The translations under genes and the position numbers were made by a program. Below are positions 31,076 through 40,815 of a stretch of 64,000 nt of DNA, one piece after another. Numbering within the stretch: position 1 is the first letter of the stretch; every line of letters begins with the position of its first letter. This stretch comes from Heterohyrax brucei (Eukaryota > Chordata > Mammalia > Hyracoidea > Procaviidae): NCBI GenBank assembly GCA_028571685.1, contig CM053142.1, positions 129,758,796 to 129,822,795 on the forward strand, written 5' to 3'. The notes beneath the pieces are model-generated. The model ran no database searches. It worked only from the letters and a program-made list of their open reading frames with translations, and was not told the DNA's origin.

Positions 31076-32737
31076 TTAGGAGAACCTTATGCCAGCCCCT
31101 GACTGTGAGATTTCGCCACCATGACAAGAGTAGAGATGGGAAAAGAAGCAAAAGAGATACAGTTAAGGGTTTACTATGATCCATTTTAAACCTAAAGTGG
31201 CTGTAAGAAACACAGTTTAAAGCACTTTGTCTGAATTTATTACTCTTAGAATCAAAGGGAGAATATGGAAAATGAGTTGGCTAAATATTTTTAAGTGACG
31301 GAGTAATGGGTTCCTGGCAACATGCTGTCAGAAGGTCTTGAAATGTGTGTGGTGGGTAACTGATCAGATAAACGAGCCTGTAAGGTGAAATTTGATAAAA
31401 GTGGAAGGTAAGTACTCAGAGGGGAAAATAGTGGAACTAGATGGCAAAGAATAAATGGCTGTAACATTTACCTGAAAAACAGTGGTGGCCTGAAAGCAAC
31501 TCCTGGGGGAAAACAAAGAAGAGACAAGGGATAATGTCCATAGGTAAGGCTAGTGATGTTGGTTTAAAATTTTAGAGAACTGAACATGATTTTTAAAAAT
31601 CATCATCGTGACTGTTAAGGCGGGGCTTGTAAATTCAACACTCTTGACCACAGTTCTGGCCTCTAGCTTACAAATTTCCAGAAGTGGTAAAGCTTTCTCA
31701 TATTCATACATTCCATTCAAAGTCTTATAAGACTCTCAGAACCATAGTTTTCTGGGGAGAAAAGAGTTCTTGTAGAGAATATTCCAGTATCCATTTTAGT
31801 AAGGCATCATCAAGTAGTTCTGAGTTGTGCCAATCTCAAAGCCAAATCCAAATTCTCTTGGAGAAAACTTTGGTCTAGCCCAGCAGGAAGTTCTAGGTTT
31901 CCTTCCATGACCACTTCCTTTTGGGAGCTGTCCTTTGGTCCTTTCCAGCTGAAGTAGTTACAGTTAGCCAGAGTTGTAGAGGTGAGCACCACCATTGGCT
32001 TGGAAAGCCCAAGCTTTTTCGCATCACCTTAAAGGACACTTCAACTCTCTAGATCCTGAGAATCTCATGGGACTCTGACTCCTTCCAGAGTTACAGCTGT
32101 GGATGTATCTGGCAAAAGTAAACATCAGACCTGAGGACGAAGTTAACCAGCTGCTAGGCTTCTGTCATGTCTGGCTTTGTACTTGCGGGCCTAAAGATGA
32201 GAGGGGTTTTGCTGACAACCACTGCCTCTCGTTCACATCGTCCTAGAACCTGTCCCTCGCTGTGTAACTTAGGGCCGACGTTTCTGATTTGTAAGTAGGA
32301 CACCGAATTTCATGTGGTTGGAGTCCCTGCTAGCAGAACTGAGCTACATCTGAGCATCTTCCTGCTGACAGCCTTGAACCCTTTAGTAAGAAGTTAACAC
32401 GTTTAAACTAAAAGATGGGGTAAGATTGGCTGATGCTAGTGCAAGAACACGACTGAAAGAAGTCACTAGGGTCTTGAACATTTGCTTGGAGCTGTTCTGA
32501 CTAGTTTTCAAAGGGCTCAGAAGGGTGGAGGGATCTGGCTTTCCTTTTGTTCACAAAATGCCTTTGCTGGCCCCTTTGTCTTATTAGCTCTGGCCTGATA
32601 TCCCTGGGCCAAGTCAAAGTCAGAGAAGAGCTTTGTGTAGTTATTTTCAAATCTCCAGTAATCCACTAGATCCACAGTACTTTGAGTCCCTAAGATTTGT
32701 GAGACATGACCAATGGGTACTACAAAACCAATCAACC
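31076..32737. other. Unannotated, largely unique sequence
   Basis: Over 1.6 kb without a repeat I can name. It includes the first copy of a 111-bp duplicated segment (32021-32131). None of its open frames exceeds 72 codons. Confidence 0.5.
32021..32131 (+). repeat. Direct duplication, copy 1 (111 bp)
   Basis: Matches 33480-33590 at 105 of 111 positions by eye, in the same orientation, with no gap. It begins at 'gcatcaccttaaag' and ends at 'acatcagacc'. The flanks do not match. Confidence 0.92.
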
Positions 32738-32929
32738 AACCAGTTGCTGTTGAGTGGCTCTGACTTGAAGTTACCCCGTATGTGTCAGAGTAGACCTGTC
32801 TCTGTTGTCTTCACTGGTGGTTTTCGGACAGAAACATCCGTGTCTTTTGAGGCATTTCTGGGTAGATTCAAACCTCCAACCTCTCAGTTAGTAGCCAGAT
32901 GTATTAACCATTTGTACCACTCAGGGAAT
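32738..32929 (-). mobile_element. AfroSINE, older long type
   Basis: Reverse: 'ccagttgctgttgagtggct', 'tgtgtcagagtagacctgtc', 'cctccaacctctcagttagt', 'ttgtaccactcaggga'. Confidence 0.85.
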
Positions 32930-33935
32930 AACTAGCACCATTGAGTGACTTCTTTTGGAGCCTCTCCAGATCTGTGGGACGAGATTTTGGCAGATTCATT
33001 GTTTCTCCAACTTCTCCAAGTGGCCTTTTACTCTGGAAAATCCTCTTTTAGCTATGGATTTTTTGCTTATTCCTATCCATTTCACAGCAATAGAAAGTTC
33101 TGGAATAGTCTTTTTCAACAGTGTCAGCTGAGTAGTGATCTTTGAACTCTTTCTTAGAGTCATCAGCGTGGTCTTCTCCAGGTCTTGTAGGTCTGGTGTG
33201 AGTGAGATCCTACTCCACAATAGCCCTCAGTGCCCCAGTGGAGGCCTGTAGTTTCTCTGTGTTTTCTCTTCCTACTTTTCCTACTTAGTTCCATTCATTG
33301 GAAGAAATAGGAAGATTGTCTCTGATGTGTGAGCCTAAACTTCTGCTGCCACTTTATCCCCAGAAAATGCGTTTCATACATTTTCTTCCTCTTCATTGTC
33401 TTTTTTTCCTACTGGCTTGGCTTGGCTTCTTAAACCTTCTAGATTCAGTTTATAAGGTGAGATCATCCTCTTTCCCTTGGCATCACCTTAAAGAACACTT
33501 CAACTCTCTAGATCCTGAGAATCTCATGGGACTCTGACTCTTTCCAGAGTTACAGCTGTGGAGGTATCTGGCAAGAGAGAACATCAGACCCGCCCAGTCC
33601 TTCAGCTGCAGGCACTTCCAAAGGCTGGCTGGAGTTTTCCAGGTTCTGCCCTCGGGGTGAGGGGAGGATTTGCCTGGAGGCCAAGAATGACCTCAGCCAC
33701 CAGGTGTGTAAGGCTGTCTACCAGCTACACTTTCCCTTTCACATCTCGCCCCTGCCATTTTTCATTCTTGCCACATTGCTGAGGTACCCTCTGGCCATGA
33801 CCAGAGGTGTCACCTCTGCCTGGTCCCAGTGCTTTGGGGGAACAGATTCAGGTTTTAGTAACAAGAGCTTTAATAAATGAGTGGCCAGCCCCTCCAATTG
33901 GTGGTTCTAATGCAAGGACCCGGTTTAAAAATATC
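32930..33935. other. Unannotated sequence
   Basis: Contains the second copy of the 111-bp duplication. No family or exon recognised. Confidence 0.45.
33480..33590 (+). repeat. Direct duplication, copy 2 (111 bp)
   Basis: Second copy of the segment at 32021-32131, 1459 bp downstream. By eye there are six substitutions, four of them in the last 28 bases. It is not part of a repeat family I recognise. Confidence 0.92.
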
Positions 33936-34765
33936 TTGTATGTGCAGAGATGTGGACATATAAATGTATAGCTTGGTAAGTTTTCAAAAACTGAATATGC
34001 CTGTGTAACAACAGCCACCTCAAGAAAGAAAATATTACCAGCATCCCAAGGCCCTCTCAGCTTCCCTTCTGGTTGCTCTAGACTTCTAGCAACCTCGGTT
34101 AGTTTTACATATGTTTGTATGCCTTATATACATGGAAGGATATAGTAGGTTTTTTTTTTTTTTTTTTAATGTCTGGCTTCTTTTGCTTAATACAATGTTT
34201 GTGAGGTTTGTCTATATTGTGGATGATGCATTCTTAGTGTGGTCTTCTACTGTATAAGTACACGCAGAGTGAATTCGTCTTACTGTTTGGCTTCATTTTG
34301 CTGTTCTAGGTTTTGGCCATTACAAATAGTGCTGCTGTGATCATTCTGCTGCGTGCCTTTGGGTGGACAGAGAAACACAGCTGCTGTCAAGTGTACTTTG
34401 ACTCATACTGATCCTGTGTGTGTCACATTAGAACTGCCCTCCATGGGTTTTCAATCGCTAGTTGTTTTTGGAAATAGATCACCAGGGCTTTCTTCCAAAC
34501 TGTCTCTGGTAGATTCAAATCTCCAACTTTTTGATTAGTAGCCAAGCATGTTAATTATTTGTACACCCATGGACTCCACCAGTGGACATTCTTCTTGCTT
34601 CTATCTAGAAATGGAAATGCTGGGTCACGGGCCCTGTATATGTATGTTTAGCTTTCACAGATACTGCCAAATAGTTTCTCCCAAAGATGTATGAACGTTC
34701 CAGTTCCTCCCCATCTTCTTCCACACTTGGCATTTTCTGTATTTTTCATTTTAGCCATCTTTGTA
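33936..34765 (-). mobile_element. Old L1 (L1M-type) 3' region, split by an AfroSINE
   Basis: Reverse L1: 'acatataaatgtatagcttg', 'aatgtctggcttcttttgct', 'ttttggccattacaaatagt', then after the SINE 'aatggaaatgctgggtcacg' and 'ccagttcctccccatcttct'. This is the ORF2 C-terminal region and 3' UTR of an ancient L1. Confidence 0.75.
34375..34578 (-). mobile_element. AfroSINE, older long type, inside L1M
   Basis: Reverse: 'gctgctgtcaagtgtacttt', 'gaactgccctccatgggttt', 'agatcaccagggctttcttc', 'tctccaactttttgattagt'. Confidence 0.85.
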
Positions 34766-34771
34766 TCTATA

Positions 34772-34930
34772 TGGAAACCCTGATGGCATAGTGGTTAAGA
34801 GCTATGGCTACTAACCAGAAGGTTAGCAGTTCAAACCTACCAGGTGCTCTTTGGAAACTTTGTGGGGCAGTTCTACTCTGTCTGTAGGATCTCTCTGAGT
34901 CTGGTCATCTCAGCGGCAGTGGGTTTGATG
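34772..34930 (+). mobile_element. AfroSINE
   Basis: Clean head 'ggaaaccctgatggcatagt', body 'ggggcagttctactctgtct', end 'gcggcagtgggtttgatgat'. It sits in the end of the L1M relic. Confidence 0.92.
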
Positions 34931-34937
34931 ATGTTTG

Positions 34938-34985
34938 GGTATGTATGTATCTAAGTATGTATGTATGTATCTATCTATCTATATG
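34938..34985. repeat. (TATG)n/(TATC)n microsatellite
   Basis: Tetranucleotide array gtatgtatgtatctaagtat followed by ctatctatctat. Confidence 0.95.
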
Positions 34986-35180
34986 TTGATTAAACAAACA
35001 TAGTGAGGACTTCTGAGAAGGAATAGGAAAGATGGGCTGTTCCTACCAGAATAGACTGGACAGAAGAGAAAAATCCAGAAATAGAAAGTAATAATATTTA
35101 TTAAAGGAGAACCTTAGTCAATAAATGGTATCGGAAAAACCTGGCTAACTGTCGGAGAAAAAAGTAAACTAGCTTATAAA

Positions 35181-35346
35181 ACAAAACAAAACACCACTGC
35201 CATCTAGTCGGATCCCACTCATAGTGACCCTAGAGGTCAGGGTAGAACTGCCCCACAGAGTTTCCAAGGAGTACCTGGTGGATTTGAACTGCCAACATTT
35301 TAGTTAATAGACATAGCACTTAACCCACTACATCACCAGGGTTTCC
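35181..35346 (-). mobile_element. AfroSINE with target-site duplication
   Basis: Full-length reverse copy beginning in an A-rich tail (acaaaacaaaacaccactgc) and ending 'accagggtttcc'. The direct repeat aaactagc flanks it (35166-35173 and 35348-35355). Confidence 0.92.
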
Positions 35347-35469
35347 AAAACTAGCCTGTAGCTAACATCAAAATCAATTTTCATAAAAACAGTAGAAAAA
35401 ACATGGATAAAAGTAAAAATATAGACAATGACTTTCTATGTTACCCAAGAAGAAACCCATCCAATATTC

Positions 35470-35975
35470 TACTGTCGTGGATACAGCTGTGTCCCCAAAA
35501 CACATGTGCAGCAATGGGGACATGCCATGATTCCCAGTACTGTGCAATTGTCCACCCTTCTGTCATCTTTTCCCCTGTGTTGTAAATCCTGCCTGTGTGA
35601 TGTTAATGAAGTGGGATTAGTGGCAGTTATGTTAATGAGGCAGGATTCAATCTCTACAAGATTAGATTTTGTCTAAAGCCTATCTCTTTCAAGATATAAA
35701 AGAAAGAAGTGAGCAGAGAGAGAAGGGGACCTCAAACCACCAAGTAGTGCCAAGTGTAGTGCGCGTCCTTTGGGTCCAAGATCCTTGCACTGAGAAGTTC
35801 CTAGACTAGGGGAAAGTGGATGACAAACACTTTCCTCTCAAGTGACAGAGAAAGCTTTCCTCTGGAGCTGGTACCTTGAATTTAGACTTCTAGACTGTGA
35901 AGGAATGCATTTCTCTATTAAAGCCATCTGCTTGTGGTATTTTTGCTATAGCAGCATAAGTTAACTAAGAACTCA
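35470..35975 (+). mobile_element. MaLR-type LTR
   Basis: Plus-strand solo LTR: 'catgattcccagtactgtgc', 'tgttaatgaggcaggattca', 'gcgcgtcctttgggtccaag', 'aagccatctgcttgtggtat', closing 'agcataagttaactaag'. Confidence 0.8.
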
Positions 35976-35979
35976 CCCC

Positions 35980-36170
35980 TCACTCTGTGTGAGATACAAT
36001 TCAAGTGCTTTACCGATATCAAGTGACTGAATCCCCATGATAGCCTTATGAGGTATGTATTATATTTCCCCCCTTTTCCAGATGATTAAATTGAGACACA
36101 GAGAAATTATTTTTGCAAAGTCCCAATAAGTGATCATGCCAGAATTTATATCAAGGATGTGTGAATTCTT
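35980..36170 (-). repeat. MIR SINE relic
   Basis: Reverse MIR: 'tcaagtgctttaccgatatc', 'gatagccttatgaggtatgt', 'ccttttccagatgattaaat'. Confidence 0.75.
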
Positions 36171-36535
36171 TACTTTTAAATTATTAAGCTAATAAAAATA
36201 CAGCCGCCAAAGCAGAGAGGTATGAATTCATGAATTAAAAGCTATATGGAAAAAAATTATGTAGAGAAAAGACAAGGGACAATGTGGGTGGGATGACCTG
36301 AGACATGTGCAATAATTAAAGCACTGATACCTTTAACAGAACTGCCATTCAACTGTTAATGACCAGAATATCAGTGTTCCCAGCCATGCTATTGGGTGTT
36401 CTGTGAAAAAAAGTTTTGATGGTCAATTAAGCTTAGGAAATGATGTGTTAAATCTGACCAGGGGACTTGGTTTTCCCCCTCAGAACACCTATTAATGTCT
36501 CATGGGACAATAAAGTTCCCTGTAACACATTTTAG
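36171..36535. other. Unannotated sequence
   Basis: AT-rich, no element recognised. Confidence 0.45.
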
Positions 36536-36539
36536 AAAA

Positions 36540-37330
36540 TGTTATTTTTATATGTAACAAGTTCTTACAAATCAGGAAGGAAAAATTTTAACTACCATAA
36601 GAAAAATGGGCAAAAGAAAGAACATAAATGAAAAAAATGAATAATACAAATATCAGTAAGTATAAGAAAACAAATTCGGCTTTGTTATTCATCAAAGGAA
36701 AATAAGTTATTGAGCTACCATTTGAAATGAGCGAACATGAAAAAAAAAAAAAAAAGGCTTATAGCCAGTATTTGCCAGAGTATGTGGGAAAAACATACTC
36801 TTAAAAAGTGAGAGAGATTGTACCTAGTACAGTTTTTCTATGGTGGCAATTTGGCAATTTGTATCAAAGGTCTTGAAAGAATGTATGTGTGTTGATCAAA
36901 CAAAATCCATTCAGATGAATTTATAATAAGGAAAAGAGGGCACGGAGACATATACAAAGAAGTTGATTGCAGTATCATTTATGTAGCAAGAATGTCATTA
37001 ATATAGGTAAGTTAAAGTATATTTATGCACCACAGTGCTATGCGTCTCTTAGAAACGGTGATGTTGGTCTATTACGTTTCTGTGGAAAGATAAAACATAC
37101 ATGTAGAAAAAATCAGATTACTAAATAATTTGTGTAACGTGTGTATTTTTTTAGTTAAAAAAGATAAAAAGGCTGTGAGAGCATGTATACTAAAATGTTA
37201 ATGGTGTTTAGTTTTCTGTAGTGATGGAGTACGGGGTGGTTTTTACTTTTTTTTTAATGACTTTGCATTGCCCAGTTTCTTACGTCGATTGCTTGTTCCT
37301 TTTAAAATAAAAATGACTTTTGCCATTTTC
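36540..37330 (+). mobile_element. Old L1 (L1M-type) ORF2 end and 3' UTR
   Basis: Plus-strand relic: 'tcttacaaatcaggaaggaa', 'aaaaatgggcaaaagaaaga', 'tggcaatttggcaatttgta', 'gttgattgcagtatcattta', then 3' UTR with 'ttttttttaatgactttgca'. Coding frame is lost. Confidence 0.7.
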
Positions 37331-38288
37331 AAACAGATTTAAAACACTGACATTTTTATTATGCTTAAACAATGAGACACAGATTAGAAAAAGAGGATTT
37401 TATTCTAATAATTACTAAATTATTTATTATGCTAATAAACTTAGCTTCAGACTGATATGCCACACTCAAAGTGAGGATGAGTAGGAAGAAGATTAAAAAA
37501 ATCAGTGGTCTGTAGAAATAATAGATCTTTATAAAAGGAATACAGAAAAACAGGTGGAGTTAACTTTCGCGTGGCTGCAGTGCTGTATGGAATCACTGAC
37601 TTCCAGAGGAGCAGCCTGAGCGGTTGACGTCTGTCCTGACAGCAGGCGGAGGGACAAGTTGACATCAAGTAGTGCTTTGAAGATGGCTCTGCGGAGCCAC
37701 CCTCCAGCAATTTCTGAAGGCAATCCTCAACTCCTTGTTCCTAGATTTGTGACCAGAACTGAGCCAACTCCTTCATTCTTTTGCCTAACCCCAAATGAAC
37801 TCCTTATGCAAAATCTGGGCTAGTGGCAGCATGTCCGGCGCTCAAGGTTGTCGGTAGTGTTTGGCAGGTCTCATTGACTGATTTTCTTTTCTCTTACATG
37901 GTGCAGAAATACGTTGTCATACATACACAGGATAAAATGAACTGAAGGGATCTGATCTGAAAATACTCCATACTTTCTCTAATTAGGCTTAGGACCTTGT
38001 CAATTTATTTACCCATTCATTGTGCTGCACTAAGCTGAGTTGAGACGGAAAAGGGGCACAAATGGAGGACCTTTTATTTATGACATGAAAGGGGAATTCC
38101 CCCTGGGAAAGCTAGAGCTTGGGTAGTAACGAACAACTTACCTGTCTAGCCACTCGCAAAGCTCTCTAAAAGCTAATCGGACCTTTGCATACCTGAGGGC
38201 GGGCAAGAGGGGCTAGCTAACTGTGTGGTACGAATCTACAGGTACAAATCTCAGCAGTAAGGACTGTCAAGTGGATGGTCAAGACAGT
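37331..38288. other. Unannotated sequence
   Basis: No repeat named. The minus-strand frames 37447-37710 and 37529-37723 overlap out of phase and show no recognised family. Confidence 0.45.
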
Positions 38289-38352
38289 CTTGTGACACAT
38301 GGGGTCACTGTGAGTTAGGGCTGGCTCACTGGCGATGGATTTGGTTTTTCGG
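38289..38352 (+). mobile_element. AfroSINE tail fragment
   Basis: 'cttgtgacacatggggtcac' and 'ggctcactggcgatggattt' are the 3' end. Upstream parts are too decayed to place. Confidence 0.65.
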
Positions 38353-38544
38353 GTTTAGAAGCTAGGCTTTCAACCATCTAGGTAGGTACCTTTTTATTAC
38401 TGGGGGAACTAACCTAGATTCTCATATTTTAGAGATTCAGTAGAAAATGTAGTTTTCGGTATTTTTAAAAATAGAATGGATCGTACAAATAGTCTCCTTA
38501 CGGGAAACAGGCTATTTGGGGAAATGTATTACTCTGCCTTTTAT

Positions 38545-38725
38545 CTAGTTTTGAGAGGTAGTATAACCTGGTAGTTGAGGCCAGAAGCATTGGTGTCTGT
38601 TTCCTCACCCTTAAAATAATAGCTACCGCGCTGGTTTATTGCAAAGATGAAATGAAGTCCCTCTTTGGAAGTACACAGTGCTGTCTGGCGTATAGTAAGT
38701 GTTCAGTTCATGGAGACTGACTATA
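38545..38725 (+). repeat. MIR SINE relic
   Basis: 'ggtagtataacctggtagtt', 'tgtttcctcacccttaaaat', 'gcgtatagtaagtgttcagt' follow the MIR head, core and tail. Confidence 0.8.
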
Positions 38726-38813
38726 AATACGAACCACCATCCCTGGATTACAACTCACTTTGTGAGCATTTCCCTCACCTTCATGGAATTTCTGGGCTAT
38801 TTAGAAAGTCTAG

Positions 38814-38868
38814 TATTATAGGGTTGCTATGAGGCAGAACTGACTCAATGGCAGCAGGTTTTGGTTTG
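38814..38868 (+). mobile_element. AfroSINE tail fragment
   Basis: 'tatagggttgctatgaggca', 'gaactgactcaatggcagca', 'ggttttggtttgg'. 5'-truncated. Confidence 0.85.
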
Positions 38869-39114
38869 GCATTCCACACCACTATTGCTTAGTTATGGGT
38901 GAAATTTCTCCCATTATCCTTCTCCAACTCCACTCAAATACTGTCCCTGGGTCTTTACCTTCCCTGCTAGCATCACTCTCCGGGATCAAGGACTCTACCC
39001 TTTCTTTCTGGTGATGAGCAGTATGCTTTGTAAACATCATGGGTTGTTGACAAAGGGATTGTCCACACAGGCAACTGGGTGGTGCTCAGCAGTTCTCATG
39101 TCTTGGTAAGTCTT
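38869..39114. other. Unannotated sequence
   Basis: Nothing recognised. Confidence 0.4.
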
Positions 39115-39562
39115 ACGGATTGAATTATATTGTCCAAAATCTGTGTTGGAATCCTAAACCCCATACCTGTAGAAGTTGTCTCAGTTGGAAACACAATTTT
39201 CTTTGTTATGCTAATGAGACCATATCTCTATAGGTTGTATCCTAAGCCAATCACCCCTGAGTGATATAAAGAGCTACCTAAAAACAGAGCAAGCACACAA
39301 TGGGGAAAAAAAAAAACAACAAAAAACAGATGCTTCGTGGAGGTTGCCAGGGAACCTAGGAATGCCTGGACTAGAGAAGCTGAGAAAAGGATTCTGCCCC
39401 TGGAGTGAGGGATGGGGGACAGAAGCTGGGAGGGAATAGTGAGGGTCACCTAGAGCTGGTGCCCTGAATTTGGACTTCTAGCCTCCTAAGCTGTGAGAAA
39501 ACAAATTTCTGTTAATTAAAGCCACCCACTTCTGGCATTTCTGTCATGGCAGCACTAGAAAA
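39115..39562 (+). mobile_element. MaLR-type LTR
   Basis: 'acggattgaattatattgtc', 'ttatgctaatgagaccatat', 'ccctgaatttggacttctag', 'ctgtgagaaaacaaatttct', closing 'tcatggcagcactagaaaag'. An A-rich run (39302-39326) is embedded. Confidence 0.75.
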
Positions 39563-40710
39563 GCAAGATGGGAGGATCATCTGGGGTAACACAGAAGCAG
39601 GTCATGGCAGGCCGCTGCCCACCCTGGTGAGAACCCCAGCCGGGGGAGTTGGGGTGTGCCCTCTGAACAGAAGAGGCTGTGTGCAGAAGGCAGCAGACCT
39701 CCACCAGACCTCCTGGTATTGGCCACCCTCAAAATAGCGGTTTCCTCAGAAACTCTGCGATCTGTTTCCTGAAAGCCTTTCATTTTCAGCATGAGTGGAA
39801 ATAAAAATTCTGAAAAATAATGTTTCCCTTCTTTTGGTCTTCCAGTCATAACAATGCTAATTCTTCAGGCAAAGTGGGAACTTTTGCCCACCAGGGGAAA
39901 GGTCAGGAAGCTCCAGAGAAAACACAGTAATTAATATTCCAAGATCTGGTCTTCGACATTTGCAAAGAGGCTTTTTTTTTTTTTTTTTAACTTCTGTGTG
40001 GTTGGTAGAATTTGAGAAAAATGAAGATCATTGCGGGTGTGGTGCCTTTCTGGGAGTTTCTCTGGATGAGAATATTAAGAAAATAATGTAAAAAAAGAAG
40101 TGCCTGCCAGATTTTGAGTGCACGGGGTACAGATGAGAGAGGGAATGTGGGAGAGGAGGGGCCTCTATACATTCTCACTTATGCCCCTGTCCATCGAATA
40201 AGTTCACGCTCAACATTTTTCCTCTTCTCCCTAAAGCTCCTGCCAAGGCCTGGAAAACATCACCCTGGCTGAGATGGGAGATGCTTTAAGTAAGACTGAG
40301 CCTATCAGCTGACCCCATGGCTACCTTTTCTGAGCTTGTGATATACCCACTGAGCATTGGCTAAGAACTGGTATGTTTCAAGACTGGGCCTAGCTCCAGT
40401 TTTCCCCTCTGATGCACGGTGAAAGTGAAACTTTCCAGGAAGGCTTGATCTGAGAGGTACATTTCTATTGTTTCTACAAGTTCTCTCCACGCAGCAGGGC
40501 ATCCCAGCTGGTGGCCATATGTGGGCAGTGCAGTCTCTGCTCACTTTACCCGTTGTCATACAGTATCTTGCCTAAGTTAAGGAGAAGAGTAAGATTCTCA
40601 GCAGAAAGGACCCTCATTTTAGTGTGTTTTCAGTTATATAAAAGAGTCATAAATTGTTGACAAAGTATATATAAGAATTTTTTGGCCTCTTTTTTTTTTT
40701 TTTTTTTTTA
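39563..40710. other. Unannotated sequence with T-runs
   Basis: T-runs at about 39972-39988 and 40690-40709. No gene or family recognised otherwise. Confidence 0.45.
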
Positions 40711-40815
40711 AAGAAGCCTTTGTGGCACAATGGTGAAACAATAGGCTGCTAACCAAAAGGCTATGGCTTGAACTTGACAGTGGCTCCTTGGGAGAAAAGA
40801 TCTGGCAAGTTCCCT
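40711..40815 (+). mobile_element. AfroSINE, long type, 3'-truncated
   Basis: Head 'agaagcctttgtggcacaat', then 'gcttgaacttgacagtggct' and 'aaaagatctggcaagttccc'. It stops where the L1 starts. Confidence 0.8.

Noticed and set aside
34772-34850. tRNA-like A and B boxes (for example gtggttaaga ... agttcaaacc)
   Set aside because: These are the tRNA-derived heads of AfroSINEs. None folds into a complete tRNA with matched acceptor stems.
37447-37723. Two overlapping minus-strand frames that look moderately coding
   Set aside because: They are in different phases over the same bases, and neither has a recognisable family. It is not enough to call an exon.
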